Source of the DNA: Usnea hakonensis
Lineage: Eukaryota > Ascomycota > Lecanoromycetes > Lecanorales > Parmeliaceae
Assembly: GCA_013423325.1 (NCBI GenBank)
Contig: BLJB01000155.1
Location: 124,001 to 188,000, forward strand
Direction: 5' to 3'
DNA: 64,000 nt
Position numbers and translations under genes: made by a program. The notes beneath the pieces were generated by a model that was not told the DNA's origin, did not search any database, and was given only the letters and a program-made list of their open reading frames with translations. Below, in pieces: positions 33,285 through 44,726 of the stretch (within the stretch, counting starts at the first letter, position 1; each line of letters begins with the position of its first letter).

Positions 33285-36200
33285 TTATGATACAGTAGTA
33301 AGGATGAGGAACCATAGTAATAGTACTACAATGATACATATCCAACGAAACAGCGCCCCAGCGCTATTGGAAGCGTTCTTCTCTGCTTGCTTCTTATACG
33401 CTAACAATCTACTTGCGGAGCTCTTCACTTTACTCGACGCAGCCAAACTGACATTCAGTCCTTTTGTTTCCCTGGTGCTGCTTGTTGCCCCGTCACTGAC
33501 CAGACCTCGAGTTGGCGTGGACAACATTGCGGAAGATGGAGCGGATCGAGAATCCTGTGCAGATGCAGCGGCCAGCAATGGGGAAATGTGAGCGAATCCT
33601 GATACCCTTGAGGCCTCCGTCGTAGCCACGGTCGCGGAAGATGCGGGGTCGGTGGCTCCGGTTGTTCTTGATGGGTCTTTGAGAATATCAGAAGCCAATT
33701 GCGTGAAATTATTGGCAAGCCGGAGAGGTACCCCATCTGCAGGCAAGATGTTGCCGCTGAGGCTGTCAATTTTGTCAGGGTTGTGAGCCAGGTGGGACTT
33801 TGGCGAGTATTGAGGTGGGGGAGAGACTTCCGCGGTTCCGGTCTCGAAATTAAGGCTGTCTCTAGATGGTGAGTATTCGAGGTTTTCGGACTGAGGGGCA
33901 GAAGTTCCATGTGCATTTGTGGGCTTTGAAGGTAGTCCGTTGCCGAAAGCCGCACTTGGCGACAGAGCTCCGTTGAGGCCGAGCATTTCAGCAGGAAGGA
34001 TATCGAAGGGATTGGGCTCTTGATGTACACTCGAGACGTCTGAGATATTGTCTTCGTTCGCATATGTCTCTGCGACTGAAGAGCTGCTAGGTGCCGATAC
34101 TGCGGCATCTTTGCTCTTGGAGTTCCCAGTTTTCGGCTCGCCATTGAGAGAACCAATGTTTTGAATATCCGAGTCCACTATTTCGTCTCCCTGTGAGTTC
34201 TTTGTTGATGTATGCTCTCCGCTTGGGTCGGAGACATAAGGACTGTCGCCATGTCGTGAAGATTTCCCAGCATTTTCTTCTCCCAAGGTGGCGCTATGTG
34301 AGAGAGCGTTTGGGGCGGTGGCCTGAGAATTGCCTGTGCTTGGACTAACTGCCGTTGAATAATCTAAGTTTGAGACTTTAAGGATGGAACCTTGAACTTT
34401 CGCGGGCGTATCCTGACCATCTAGCACTTGAGGGTGTGTTCCTTGCGAGTCTGGTGGGGGATCAGCTTGCTTCATATAACCATTCTCGAGCTTTGAAGGA
34501 CTTTGCTCGGACGCAGTGGCATGAGTATTCTCTGAGCCAGGGATGCTTGGTCTAGTATCCTGTGGATCTGCACTGTTGGAGCTGGAGTCGTGTATCTTGG
34601 GATCTTCGGAGCCTTTGGCTTTGGTGTCGGTCTTTGTTGGCTCGTTTTCCTTTGGAACCATACTTGATGGATCTGATGTTTCAGAGCCACTTTCAAGCGT
34701 GTCTGGATCCGAAGAGGTAGAGGCTACATTATCAGCTGCTGTATAGGGATTCGGGGTTCTGTGCGGCTCATTTGCCCGGATGCCGGATGCTGGAGCAGCC
34801 ACAGCAGTCACTGAGACCGTGGGTAGGATTTGAGTCACCTTTGGAGTAAGGATCTCTGCGGGCTTTAACGCTCTCGGTGGGTCGACGCCGTTGAACAACG
34901 CTGCTGGTATGATGCAACTAGATTTGGCCCATTCAGGCAGAAGAGAGCTAAGTCGGCGTGGTGGGGAAAGAACAGGCCGATAGGGTTCTCCAGGGGCAGG
35001 CTTGTACTCCACGTCATACTAGAGCCTTGATTCAGCCTTGCACGTTGTAAGAGAGTCGGAACATACCATCACGCTCTGAGGCGGGCATGGAAGATCCGCA
35101 AAGTTGAAGGATCTAATTGCTACCTTCGGTGGAACACTTCGTACCCAAGCGGGGATCTGAATAGTCGAGAGCTCTCCCGGTGCAAATGCAATTAAAGTAT
35201 ATGGTACCATCTCACCATCCGTCGACAACGCCCCACATGCATCAGCGGCATAGATATCGCTGAATCCAATACAAATAGATGGAGATGTACTGAATTCCAG
35301 TAAGCGAAATTCTTAGGCTCCAGCAAGGATTCATAATACCATCTAAAGTCGCCTATAGTAGCGATTGCTTCGGCGTTGGACAGATTAGCTGGAACTGTGA
35401 CATTGGCTTGCTCGTATCCACGGGGTTTCACTATATATGTAGGTTCGTCCAGGGGATTTTCAGCACCTTTCAGAGCTTGTTGTGGCGGGAGTGTAATACT
35501 GTCCCCCTCTTGGTCATGATTCTGTCCCCAAGGATTTGTCTGTGCTTTCCAATAAGGATAGCCCCGACTATCGGTGATCAAGAGCTCCGTGACGGGGTTG
35601 TTGAAATTTGAGCCTATAGTCGAGACACAATTGTAATTCGCCTCTGGAACAGGCCAGTAATAGACGTCCACGTTGCCGCCGAGGACCAAGCACTGATTGC
35701 AGCAGCCTACATTGCTCGTTGTAGTAGCAATTGAATTCCAATCAATCGTGTAGGTGCTCCATCCATCGAATATTCGACCTGACCAGGTCCAAGGTGGCTG
35801 GTCTGTGTGTTGGGTATGATACTCATAGAAACTCTGGACACATTCTGGCTCTCTCAACCAGTCTAAAAGCTTGGGTAGTACCGCTGGAGAAGGCAACCAG
35901 GGAGCGCACTCCGTCTCGCGAGACCAAATGCAATGTGCGCCGTAGACGACATTGTAGAGTGTTCCTGAATTATTGAAAAATGAGTCAAGCGCTTCCGTCT
36001 TGTTGCCGGAACACTGATTACTCCAGAGTAGACATTGATCGGAAAACTACGAGTCGGAACGTTAGCTCCACCTTCTTCGTGGACGGAGGCTTCGTTTCAA
36101 TAGCAAGCTTACATTATTGTAAGTGTCGAAAGAAGGCTCTGGAAATGGTTCTAGTGACGTATTCAATCTGCTCCCTGAATTTTCTCCAGTAGCGTTCAAA

Positions 36201-36385
36201 GAGGGGCTAAAGCCTGCCCCTATGCCCACGTCAGTATCATTGGGAAATTGACCGGATATGTTCCACGAATCTCGCTGATTGGAATTGAGTGCTGGCGTAA
36301 CGGGCTGTCCTTTTTTGATTGAGCTTGCCGTGACGCTAACGCTAAGCGTGTAGAGCGTATAGAGAAGTAGTGATGAGTGCAACAT
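33285..36385 (-). CDS. Large secreted glycoprotein with Ser/Thr/Pro-rich stalk and C-terminal membrane tail
   Basis: Model complement(join(33285..35018, 35067..35289, 35340..36047, 36159..36385)), 963 aa, phases close. The N-terminus is a signal peptide (MLHSSLLLYTLYTLSVSVTA). A cysteine- and tryptophan-rich ectodomain follows (HCIWSRETECAPWLPS; NVGCCNQCLVLGG; SPSICIGFSDIYAADACGAL) with many N-glycosylation sites. The next conserved part is MVPYTLIAFAPGELSTIQIP and EYKPAPGEPYRPVLSPPRRL. A ~450-residue Ser/Thr/Pro/Asp-rich stalk follows, and the protein ends in a hydrophobic tail (ICIIVVLLLWFLIL). This layout suggests a cell-surface protein anchored by its C-terminus. The family is unnamed to me. 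Two junctions use weak donors (GTCACT at 36158 and GTATTA at 35339), chosen because only they keep the protein-like frame. The stronger GTAAGC at 36112 breaks the phase. Confidence 0.7.
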
Positions 36386-37470
36386 TTTGTAATTCTTTGA
36401 GGTCGATCGATCTTGTTTGGGGTGGCAACATGCCTTTTGAGGCCAGTAAGCTGACGAATAGCGTTACAGTAGATCTAGATTGTCATGCCATGTTCAGTCT
36501 CTTATCATACATGGGCTCAGTACCATTTGCAGAAGAGCTTGCAGGAGAGACCTTTTCGCGTGGGAAGCGTTTTTCTCACAGGCCAGTAGAACTCCGTGCA
36601 AATCCGCATATTTGAATGATTTCATCTGGGAGAGCGTGAGAAGAATGACGAAGCAAGGGGAATGAAGGTTGCCTTAATGATCCTGAAACTCGTGCGCCCC
36701 GGAAGACGCAAGCTTGTGCCGCAAATCAGGAACAGAACGACCAAAGCATCGGCTGTTAATAAGACGCCCGAGAAGTAGTAAGCTTCGAACTTCATGACTC
36801 TCGTTACTACGGGTCTTGATAGCTCATCGCCTCATTGATCCCTGCTCGCAAATTATATAGTCATAGCTATTTGTCGTGAGCAGGAGACTGCGACAACATC
36901 TATGAGTATGCATGCTCTGTCTCGACTCTCGAGATATAGAAAGAGTCAAATACGTGTCATCGACCAAACTTGGGCGACTGGCATCTCCGTTGCGTTGCAT
37001 TAGCGTTCTCGAGCTCATCCACAATCGATTGGTACGCGCCTTAAAGCAGCCTTGCATTCAAAAAAGAGTATCGCGGCCTTATGGCACCACTGTACATGAT
37101 GTGCTGAGACTTTGAGACTGACGACCGGCCGTCCGGCTGTGGTTTTCTTTGGGCTTATCCTGCTAATTCATGAGAGATACTGGAACACGGTGAAGGGACT
37201 ATTCTTAAAGCCGCATACCAGGCTTGAAGCAGTCGACGACTGAGCAGCGATAGACATGGCTTGGCGCGTGTGGTACTGGTTCTTTTCTGAAGACGTGCTA
37301 TCAAATCTGACTAGGTTGCAATAGGATTGGAGCCACGTAAGCACTACATATGCATAATACAGGGGACGGCTTCCACATACTAATCGATACGTGAGGCTCA
37401 TCGCCCGTTTTGTGCTTCGGAGACGCGTCCAACACATTTTCCGTAGGTCGGAGTGACTGGAGGAAGGAGG
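36386..37470. other. Intergenic stretch upstream of the secreted glycoprotein
   Basis: Contains the glycoprotein promoter and short frames without motifs on both strands. No further gene seen. Confidence 0.4.
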
Positions 37471-37745
37471 CGATCATATAAGTTATAATACTCTTAAATT
37501 CAGGTATACTATATACAATATACTAAATAATAATACTACAATTTTATAGAGAACTAGGATATCGTTGAAAGGTAACTTTTTAATTTAGTAAAAAATCTAC
37601 ATTCTTTCTTCTTTCTATACGACTATATTCTTAATAGAATCTCTTTTAAATTCTATAGTATATTATTTAATATATAATATATTCTACTAGAATTTCAAAT
37701 AAAAGCGACCTATTATTGTAGAGTTATTCAATGATTTAGGAATTT
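37471..37745. repeat. AT-rich island
   Basis: About 275 bp of strongly AT-rich DNA (runs such as TATATAATATATTCTACTAG), ending sharply just before a G run at 37759-37767. It looks like a remnant of heavily mutated repeat DNA, with the second MITE-like copy starting about 125 bp further on. It has no coding potential. Confidence 0.55.
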
Positions 37746-37870
37746 TGAGTGGCCTCCGGGGGGGGGGGTGCTAGAATCGTGTTCCAAAATTTTTGATTCT
37801 CTCAATGGTTTTCACACAGGGTAAAAGTTCCTCTACCACGTAACCGTCTTGGCAGTACTCGCAAGGCTGC

Positions 37871-38534
37871 GTACCTTAGCGGAAGGCTATAGGTTTGTTG
37901 AACCGTAAAATATAAGTAGTACCGTCTTAAGACGATAATTTATTATATACGGTAGATAGACCGTATTTGAAAAGATACGTCTTTTGGTCAGAACGTAATA
38001 CTAATATAACCGTAATCTAGATACACGTACTTAAAGATCTTACGTACTTTGAAAACTACCGTAATGACACGGTTATTTATTTTCTACGGCTACAATACTA
38101 CCAAGCCTACCATGACACTGCCAAGCCTGCTAAGCTAAGTACTCGGAAGTCCTTGTTATGGAGAATTATCCACGCTACGAAGAATCTGAGGCCAGAAATG
38201 AGCGATTTGGCGAATTTTCTCGCGGGGGTGACTTCCCCAGTACTTGCGACCGTAATGTGGGGGTTAGTGGTTGGTCTATAGGGGGTCTACAGGGCTCTAG
38301 GGGTATTAGTATATCAGGGTCCAAGTTTCGTATTTAGCGCTAGTGAAATAAATTACTTATAACGGTAGAAGCTAATCTACGTAGAACTATAAAGTAACCG
38401 TTTTTAATAATCTACGTTAGTAGAAAAGGACCGTCTGATGACGAGAGTCTTTTGAAAATACCGTATTCTATTTGACACCGTAATGACACCGCAATGACAC
38501 CGTTCCATGAACCCACATAATTCCCTTAAGGTAC
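37871..38534. mobile_element. MITE-like repeat, copy 2
   Basis: A 664 bp unit with the same ends as copy 1 (GTACCTTAGCGGAAGG ... CCCTTAAGGTAC) and near-identical long internal blocks, for example from AACCGTAAAATATAAG to the GGACCAGAAATGAGCGAT-type region. Differences are point changes plus small insertions, including a partial duplication of the CCAAGCCT word near 38100 and extra bases around 38270 and 38370-38440. It has no protein-coding capacity, so any movement would need a transposase from elsewhere. Confidence 0.75.
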
Positions 38535-41500
38535 CTTAATCAACCGAAGTCGCTCTATACAATTTAACCAAAGCCTCAACATTAGAGGTGTAGACCTAGT
38601 CGCTCTCCTATAGATCGGAAGACAGCATACAGGGATGATCAAGGAGTGTTCGCTTCAGGAGCAGCGGAAGGACGAACGTCGTTCCGGCTGGTGTGGTCAT
38701 AGCCAGCTTTTTTCGAAAAGGGATACCGCTAGCAGACTAGCTCACAGATGCCGTAGTGATGAACACATGAAATCCTCTCTGGTCTCGCTCGAGCCTAGGA
38801 TAGGATATCCTCCAAAGTCCCTCCTGTAATCCTAGTCTCCGTTACCTTCGTCGCAGAACCTTCATATTCACCCTCCTGGAGATGAAGTGCGTTATATGGT
38901 CCTGCTTCTGCTTCCTGTAGCCACCGCTGCATGCATGGACTGAAAGGGCTTTCTTTCCAAGGGTCTTGTTTGGCCAATCCATGAGGTGATCTTCGGTCAT
39001 CAGTCGTTGAGCGTCTTGCTTTATAACACCATGATGCCATGTGTAACACGAACCTGTGTCTCTGCCCTTCAATGAACTGTGCAAGTCCTTGGGCGTCCAT
39101 GTGGCCGCCCTCGGAGAAGTTCTGAGAGTCGTGCTCTATGTGGGACTCCCTATCTGCGGCAAACATTCTGAGTGTGGAGACTGGTGGACGACTTTCACGT
39201 AGCCGTATGTGGAGGCGAAAGAGGCAGGTTCCGAATGGGTGAGGATATCGTTTCTAGCAGTCAATACTGCTCACGGTCAGTATTGGTTGGCCGGGACTTT
39301 CTGAGCCTGACCTAGAAATCAACGCACGATAGGGACTCACCAATATTTCAATTCTCCTCTGCTCATGGACCTCTGCACAAAACTTTCTTCGCATTTCTTG
39401 AGGTTCGTTGACTCATGATATAAATCCAGCTCCTATTCATGCGCTTATGCAAAGCCATTGTCTCTGAAATCGAGCGATCCATTGGTACCTAGAGATGACA
39501 TTGCTCATAGGATTGATAACGATGCCCAGGCCTTGGCGTAAGATGTTTCACGTTGACTCTCCAGGCAAAGAGCGTTGAAGATCGTACGTGGACTTGTCAT
39601 AACATGCAACAGAATCGAGCACTGTCCTAGCTACCTACGAGATATCAGCCAATCTTTTTGCAGAGCTCTTCCTTGCTAAATATGCACGCTTTGACAGCGA
39701 ACCTCATTTGGCCCAAGATGGGTCGAGCAGTCTCCATGTTAGTCTATGACGACTTAGAAGCGAGGAAATTTTGACTGCGTCTGGCATGGATCGCTCAGGG
39801 GTGTTTCAGGGGGGACCTGCACAAAGCCACCTCGCGTTGGCAGAACCTCCAGCGGATCTCAGTAGCCTAACAGCAAGGCTATAGCTGTACGCAGAGTAAG
39901 TAGGTATATGATGGACTCAAAGAATTTTACATCACATCAACCAACCAGATTGCTCCTCAATGAGTGAATGAAATCGACTGGAGCAAACCATCTTCCATAA
40001 CTCTGGGAAGGTCTTGGCAATCACGACGGAAAAACCACAACCAAATTTGAATGGCTTGTCCGGTGAAGTATGTTTTACAGGATCATCATTTTACCAAGGA
40101 ATATCTCTTGCAGGGCCATGAATTAGTACGTGCAGAAGTCGAAAATTGTTCGACTTCGACTTAGCGCTCTAATGAACTTTGTTGCAGTCGCAGCTTCCAA
40201 ACCGAGGTGATAGGCCACGAAAGCCCCGATATCGAAGCGGAGGATGACCGTATAATGACATGTGATCCAATGGGCTGTGGATGTAACATCATGTGCACGT
40301 TCTGTCATCTCGAGGTAACATGCGGGTCAAATGGAAGCAGGTGGAAGAATCCAACTGCACCATTGTTCTCCCTCTCCGTTTTTCCCGGGTACATTACAGC
40401 GAGGGGAAGAATCCGCTAATGTATGCATTTTAATACTTGTCACCGTGCCTTGCATTAGTCCTATTATCTTCTATTTCCCTTCATTGGCTCCTATGCATCC
40501 GAACGATAATGCAGATGGAACGGCCAAGAGCTAAAAAGAAGTTTTCGACCTATGGGCAGGTCCGGACCTTCTTCCTACCCGTAGAATTATGAAAGAATTG
40601 CTTGGTATTTTTGAGTGCTAGTGAGTTTCCAATCGTTTCAACGGGTTTGCCTGATTGGTCGAAAGGGAAAAGACAATAGCCAATCTGCCCGTGACGTTGG
40701 GACCCACGGGCTCCAGTTTGATGGTAAGAGTCTATGATGCGCACCAAGGCTTCTATAGTCGAACCAATCGCTGTACGAGCTGATTGAATGAGGTGTTCTG
40801 ATGCTGACAAAACGGAATTTGCTCCCTGGTAACTGGTTGGGGGCTGGAAAAAAGGAATGCATACTCGAGACAGGCTGTCAGCGGACAGCCTATCATGTTT
40901 TCCACAAGCTCCACTTAGCTGCATGTTAAATGGTTTCTTTTCAAGTATCTTTGGTGCATTGACGGCCATGTGGTTGCTAGTGTTGTTGTTGCCTAAGTTT
41001 TTTAGTGCAGGCACTATGTGTCTGGGAGTGACTCCACCGTTACATTGGCAGAAAGCTTCTAATACCCTGTTAATGACACGCTACTAACAGCAGTGAGTAG
41101 AACAAGCGCTTCCCTAGACGCTGGGTTAGTGCTATTCCAGTCCATTGGATCTATTGCAGATGCGGCGGCCAGTAAATCGTTTAAGGCTATCCAGTCACTC
41201 GGAAAGATTATCCGAACAGTTTGATGTCCTGTCAGAAGTCCAGGAGGCTATCCCCTCCCTACAGCAAGACGATCTTTCCAGCTTCTTCTTGGATTCTACA
41301 CAACAGACGCAATGTGATTTGTGGACTATTCGATGCTCTGTCTCAAGCTATCACCCTTTTAGGGACCTTCATCCGTTCACCTGCGTCCCTTAATCTTACG
41401 AGACCCTGCACGTACTCCTTTCATAACACTTTCCTCATACCACCAAGTACCATGTATCATCCATCCATCATAGTCTCTCTAGCGCTCAGACCCACCATAC

Positions 41501-41632
41501 AACATTTCCATCTTTCTCCCCTCTTAAAAAGGGGCCCCACCCCCTCTTGCTACCGGACTAAGATCAATCAAGTCAACAGGAAACCACACTCACGCCACCA
41601 TTTCGCCACAACCCCCGGCTACCCTTAGAATC
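38535..41632. other. Gene-poor stretch with weak open frames
   Basis: About 3.1 kb without a gene I can defend. The best candidates are 38795-39166 minus (123 aa; described separately) and 40550-41014 minus, which contains SARTAIGSTIEALVRIIDSY. A short hairpin, AGGCTGTC-AGCG-GACAGCCT, lies near 40870-40892. Nothing else stands out. Confidence 0.4.
38795..39166 (-). CDS. Possible small hypothetical protein
   Basis: A 123 aa open frame (MFAADRESHIEHDSQN at the start, ending TETRITGGTLEDILS). Composition is hydrophilic and plausible for protein (SWCYKARRSTTDDRRSPHGL, ALHLQEGEYEGSATKVTET), without signal peptide, TM or known motif. There are no supporting neighbours. It may be a chance frame or the 3' part of a lost gene. 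Confidence 0.25.
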   Translation of the reverse strand: MFAADRESHIEHDSQNFSEGGHMDAQGLAQFIEGQRHRFVLHMASWCYKARRSTTDDRRSPHGLAKQDPWKESPFSPCMQRWLQEAEAGPYNALHLQEGEYEGSATKVTETRITGGTLEDILS

Positions 41633-42922
41633 ATGCTAAACAATAGAACCGAACTGACAACCCGCCTCCAGCCGGCCCGTCGACAGTTCTTCCAGTGGCA
41701 CTTCGTCGAGAAACGCTCAATTCCGGAAATCAAGGATAAAATGGACCAGCTGACCAGGGATCTGAAGATCGCGGGCTATGATGATTTCGACTTTGTTGCT
41801 GAGTGAGTTGCTTGTGCTACTTCCTCGACGCAATCCTTTGTTTGCTTGCTTGCTTGCTTGCTTACTTGCATGCTTGCGTCTGTTTGGAAGTAGCCTGACG
41901 ACAGCATCTGATACATGTGTACAGGGCAAACGCGTGGAAGGGCCGCTCGCGCCACTGGAATAAACTGGCAAAGTCGGCGTGGAAGATTCAGCCTTGTCAG
42001 AGGGGTCGTGGTCTGCCCGTTCCGCTGGGGGCGCAAGGTGCGGCTCTCTGGATTGAGTGGGACCAGGATGTTTGGGATTGGAGGAGGGAGCATGTGCGTT
42101 TGTAGGTCGGCATCTTCACGCTTTGCTGGCTCGACTGAGAGTTACTAGACACGCTGCCCAGGTAGCGCAGGCTTATGCGCTTGGAAATCGTAGCCGAGTC
42201 ACTGGGAGCTACGATGGACAGGATGGGCATTCTACGATGTACGACCTCGGCTCTTTTCCTATTTCCTGGACTAATACTTGCTTAGGATGCAAGCTCAAGA
42301 TGGCTTCGATGTCTCAAATGATCTTCCAGACTCTTTACCAAACGGGTTAACATACCCATACACCTCCAATCCCACAGGACTAGGCCGTGCATACCGAGAC
42401 GGGTATGACACTGGAAGAGCTGGCGGGCTGCAACAATACAATAACCCCTTCGCGAACATACATCCACCGATGGTGCCCTTATTTCAGCAGAATTTTGATT
42501 CTTTGCCTCAAACCATGGATCCCGTTAACATGACACTTCCTTCTTTCGACAAAGCTCTTAAACCGTTTGACAATCGCCCCTCGGGCTCAGATCTGTGGAA
42601 TTCTCCTTACTCGACAGCAGCAACCGTCAGTGCGCCTCGTCCGGATTGGGCAGCAAATCATAGCTTGTCACCCCCTAAAAGTGCATTTGAAGCATCTCGC
42701 ATAATTCTTCTACCCCCATTTGCCCCAGCTCCGGGATCAGAAATCTCAAGACACGGGTATCAGGAAGTTCATGGTTCCCACCCTTGGAATACTGGCTCTT
42801 TTCATCAGCACCAGCATCGGCACCAGCACCAGCACCAATATCAACGATCAGATCAGCCATGGATGACACATCAAGAGGGGAGCCCGGAGCGATTGTCGGC
42901 GTCATCGCATGGCCTGAACTAA
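41633..42922 (+). CDS. Hypothetical protein with N-terminal helical domain and His/Gln-rich tail
   Basis: Model join(41633..41802, 41925..42093, 42162..42238, 42286..42922), 350 aa; the introns are 122, 68 and 47 nt, all in phase, the last with a textbook ACTAATAC branch site. The N-terminal ~110 residues form a basic/aromatic helical domain (PARRQFFQWHFVEKRSIPEI; EANAWKGRSRHWNKLAKSAW; ALWIEWDQDVWDWRREH). This layout is faintly reminiscent of fungal Clr5-type N-terminal domains, but I cannot confirm that. The rest is low-complexity and Pro/Ser/Asn-rich, with an HQHQHRHQHQHQYQ run near residue 310. Such a tail suits a nuclear regulatory protein; this is inference. The first intron contains a TTGC/TTGCT microsatellite. 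Confidence 0.65.
41841..41878. repeat. TTGC-type microsatellite inside an intron
   Basis: Tandem TTGC/CTTG units, five to eight with small changes, within the first intron of the gene at 41633. It is a simple sequence repeat likely to vary in length between strains. Confidence 0.7.
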
Positions 42923-43616
42923 CAGCATTTCGACTTCCGACACGGAGCGTATTGCTGCTGGAAAAGACCGAGATCTCGGATGAGGAGTTGTCTTAAGCGG
43001 TATGTCGTACAAAGGCCACAGATCGATGAGTGTCTGAATAGGAAACACTCCTCGACGATAAGACAGGGGCTTATCTTTCAGTCAGGTCGCAGCAGGCGGA
43101 ATTGGAGAAGCGGGCGTGGAGCATTTCCGGAGCCCTGCATTCATGTGGGAAAATAGTATTAGTAGCCTAAAAACATCATTTTTTATGCTCACATTCGTGT
43201 CTCTCTGTAGTATCACCTCCAGCGGAAAATAAATTTGTCCACCAGGAAAGTAACGAGTGCTCCTCTCATATTCCCCTCGTAGACTCGATCCAGTGTTTCT
43301 GGACCCTGGCACAGTCCCGGTCTCCCTTCGACAGCGGCTGACCATTAGCTATCGATAAATCGTTATGCCAGTACTGCAGTATCCCAGCTCTTTTAGCATC
43401 CTGAATGCCTGGAACAGCCAAGTGATGGGTGTGCAACGGTAGGGGAGGAAGACCCCTCCTAGAGGGTATGGAAAGAGAAATTTGACAGGAAACTACTCCC
43501 GAGGGCTGCGAAGTCTTGTTGGTGACGAGAGTAAGAGGGTCTTGAGCTGATTGAGAACAGTAGGTAGCTGTCGAAGAAAGGCTGCTAGTAGGAGCTCAGC
43601 GAGACTCGCTTGCGGA
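42923..43616. other. Intergenic stretch, no supported gene
   Basis: Region between the His/Gln-rich gene and the polyketide synthase relic. The minus frame 43493-43810 runs out of the relic in another frame and may be its extension, but carries no motif I know. Confidence 0.4.
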
Positions 43617-44160
43617 TTAGAATGGTCGAAAGACGTACAGATGGGTCCGAAGGACGGCCCAGTCGTAAAGGCAGAGACAAGTCGTGTATAGCTGAAGCCC
43701 CGTGGTATGATTCCCACGTCCGCGAGAATATGGCGCAGGCGTACAGTATGGGTTTCTAGACTCAATGGACGAGCTCGATGCTTCGTTCGCGAGAAAAACA
43801 ATCTGTGCAACAGGCGCAGGTTTTCGAGGAGCGCGGCTCCCTTCGATACCCATATGCGAGGCTTCGCCGAGTAGTCGGTGCATCTTTTCGCGTGCTGCCT
43901 TGGTCAAGTCGGCATTGGAACCGCCTCCCACGATCTTGAGCGTAGGCACAGTAACGCCCAATTCCTCCAGGAATCAAGCGCGCATGCCTACGGCGACGAG
44001 GGAGTCCACGTCTTGATCCACGAAACCGAACCATTCGTATGAAGATTTGTCGTAGCAGGCTTTTGAGACGAGCTAAGGATGCATCGCGGGTCATAGCGAA
44101 GGCCTCTTCACGAGTCTTGACTGTCTGCAGCTACACCTTGATTGCTTGGGCTTTTGCGTT
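43617..44160 (-). pseudogene. Relic of a polyketide synthase C-terminus (acyl carrier protein domain), broken
   Basis: On the minus strand one frame reads QDVDSLVAVGMRA, then TGA (43976-43974), then FLEELGVTVPTLKIVGG and SNADLTKAAREKM. This matches the phosphopantetheine-binding ACP domain of fungal highly reducing polyketide synthases. The DSL serine (codon 44003-44001) is the attachment site, and the following R-x-[W]-F...ELGV.VP.LKI.GG..ADL pattern is the usual helix II/III text. TGA stands exactly where a tryptophan codon (TGG) is expected. Upstream, the typical pre-ACP helix TREEAFAMTRDASLARLKSL (about 44075-44125) is in a different frame, so a frameshift separates them. A further TAG lies about 30 bases before it. 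No ketosynthase or other PKS domain is visible nearby. This is a fragment, not a working enzyme. Confidence 0.7.
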
Positions 44161-44726
44161 TTGCGCTCTTCTCTTCACATTTTTATGAGGTAACTGAGTT
44201 TGACATCACGACTGTGCGCGTCATTCACTTCGAAGTCGGCCAGGACAAAGTTGACGCCCATGCCCACCTGAGCTTGGACTTTGGGGGCGTGCCCAGAACG
44301 ATCCGACGGCACCGATTTTAGTGCGTCAAATATGCTTGAAATATCAGGCAGCGTACGCTGGAAGCCGGTCGCGGATCGGGGAGGGCTGTTGTAAGGAGCT
44401 TAAGCATTTAAGATAGTAGAGACAGCACGGATTTCTGTATGGCACACACGTCAGTGACAAGAAATAGAGGAGAGGAGAAAGACCTACGGAGAATACATAC
44501 TCAATTGAACTCGCACTTTGTACTGCCAAATTTGCTATGAGCGGTAAGAGCGTAATAGAGAGCGCAACAGTATCGATCTTCAAAGTCCTGCGTGATCGTA
44601 CAGGATGACTAGGAGTGAGGAAGTGATGTCCGATCTATTGCGTCAGACTGACAATTATCGCTTCACAAGACCATAGTTGAGTTTCTCTAGATAGGCTTCG
44701 AGTTATTCGCGTGGGTAGAGAGGGTT

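Noticed and set aside
35280..35345. One-base frameshift in the secreted glycoprotein gene
   Set aside because: At first AYWNSVHLHLF followed by a different frame suggested a deletion. A 50 nt intron (35339-35290, GTATTA ... ATTCAG) restores the frame exactly, and together with the GTCACT donor closes all phases.
43970..43980. Claim that the PKS stop arose by RIP
   Set aside because: TGG to TGA needs a C-to-T change in a CpC context on the other strand, not the preferred CpA, so a single lesion is no evidence for RIP.
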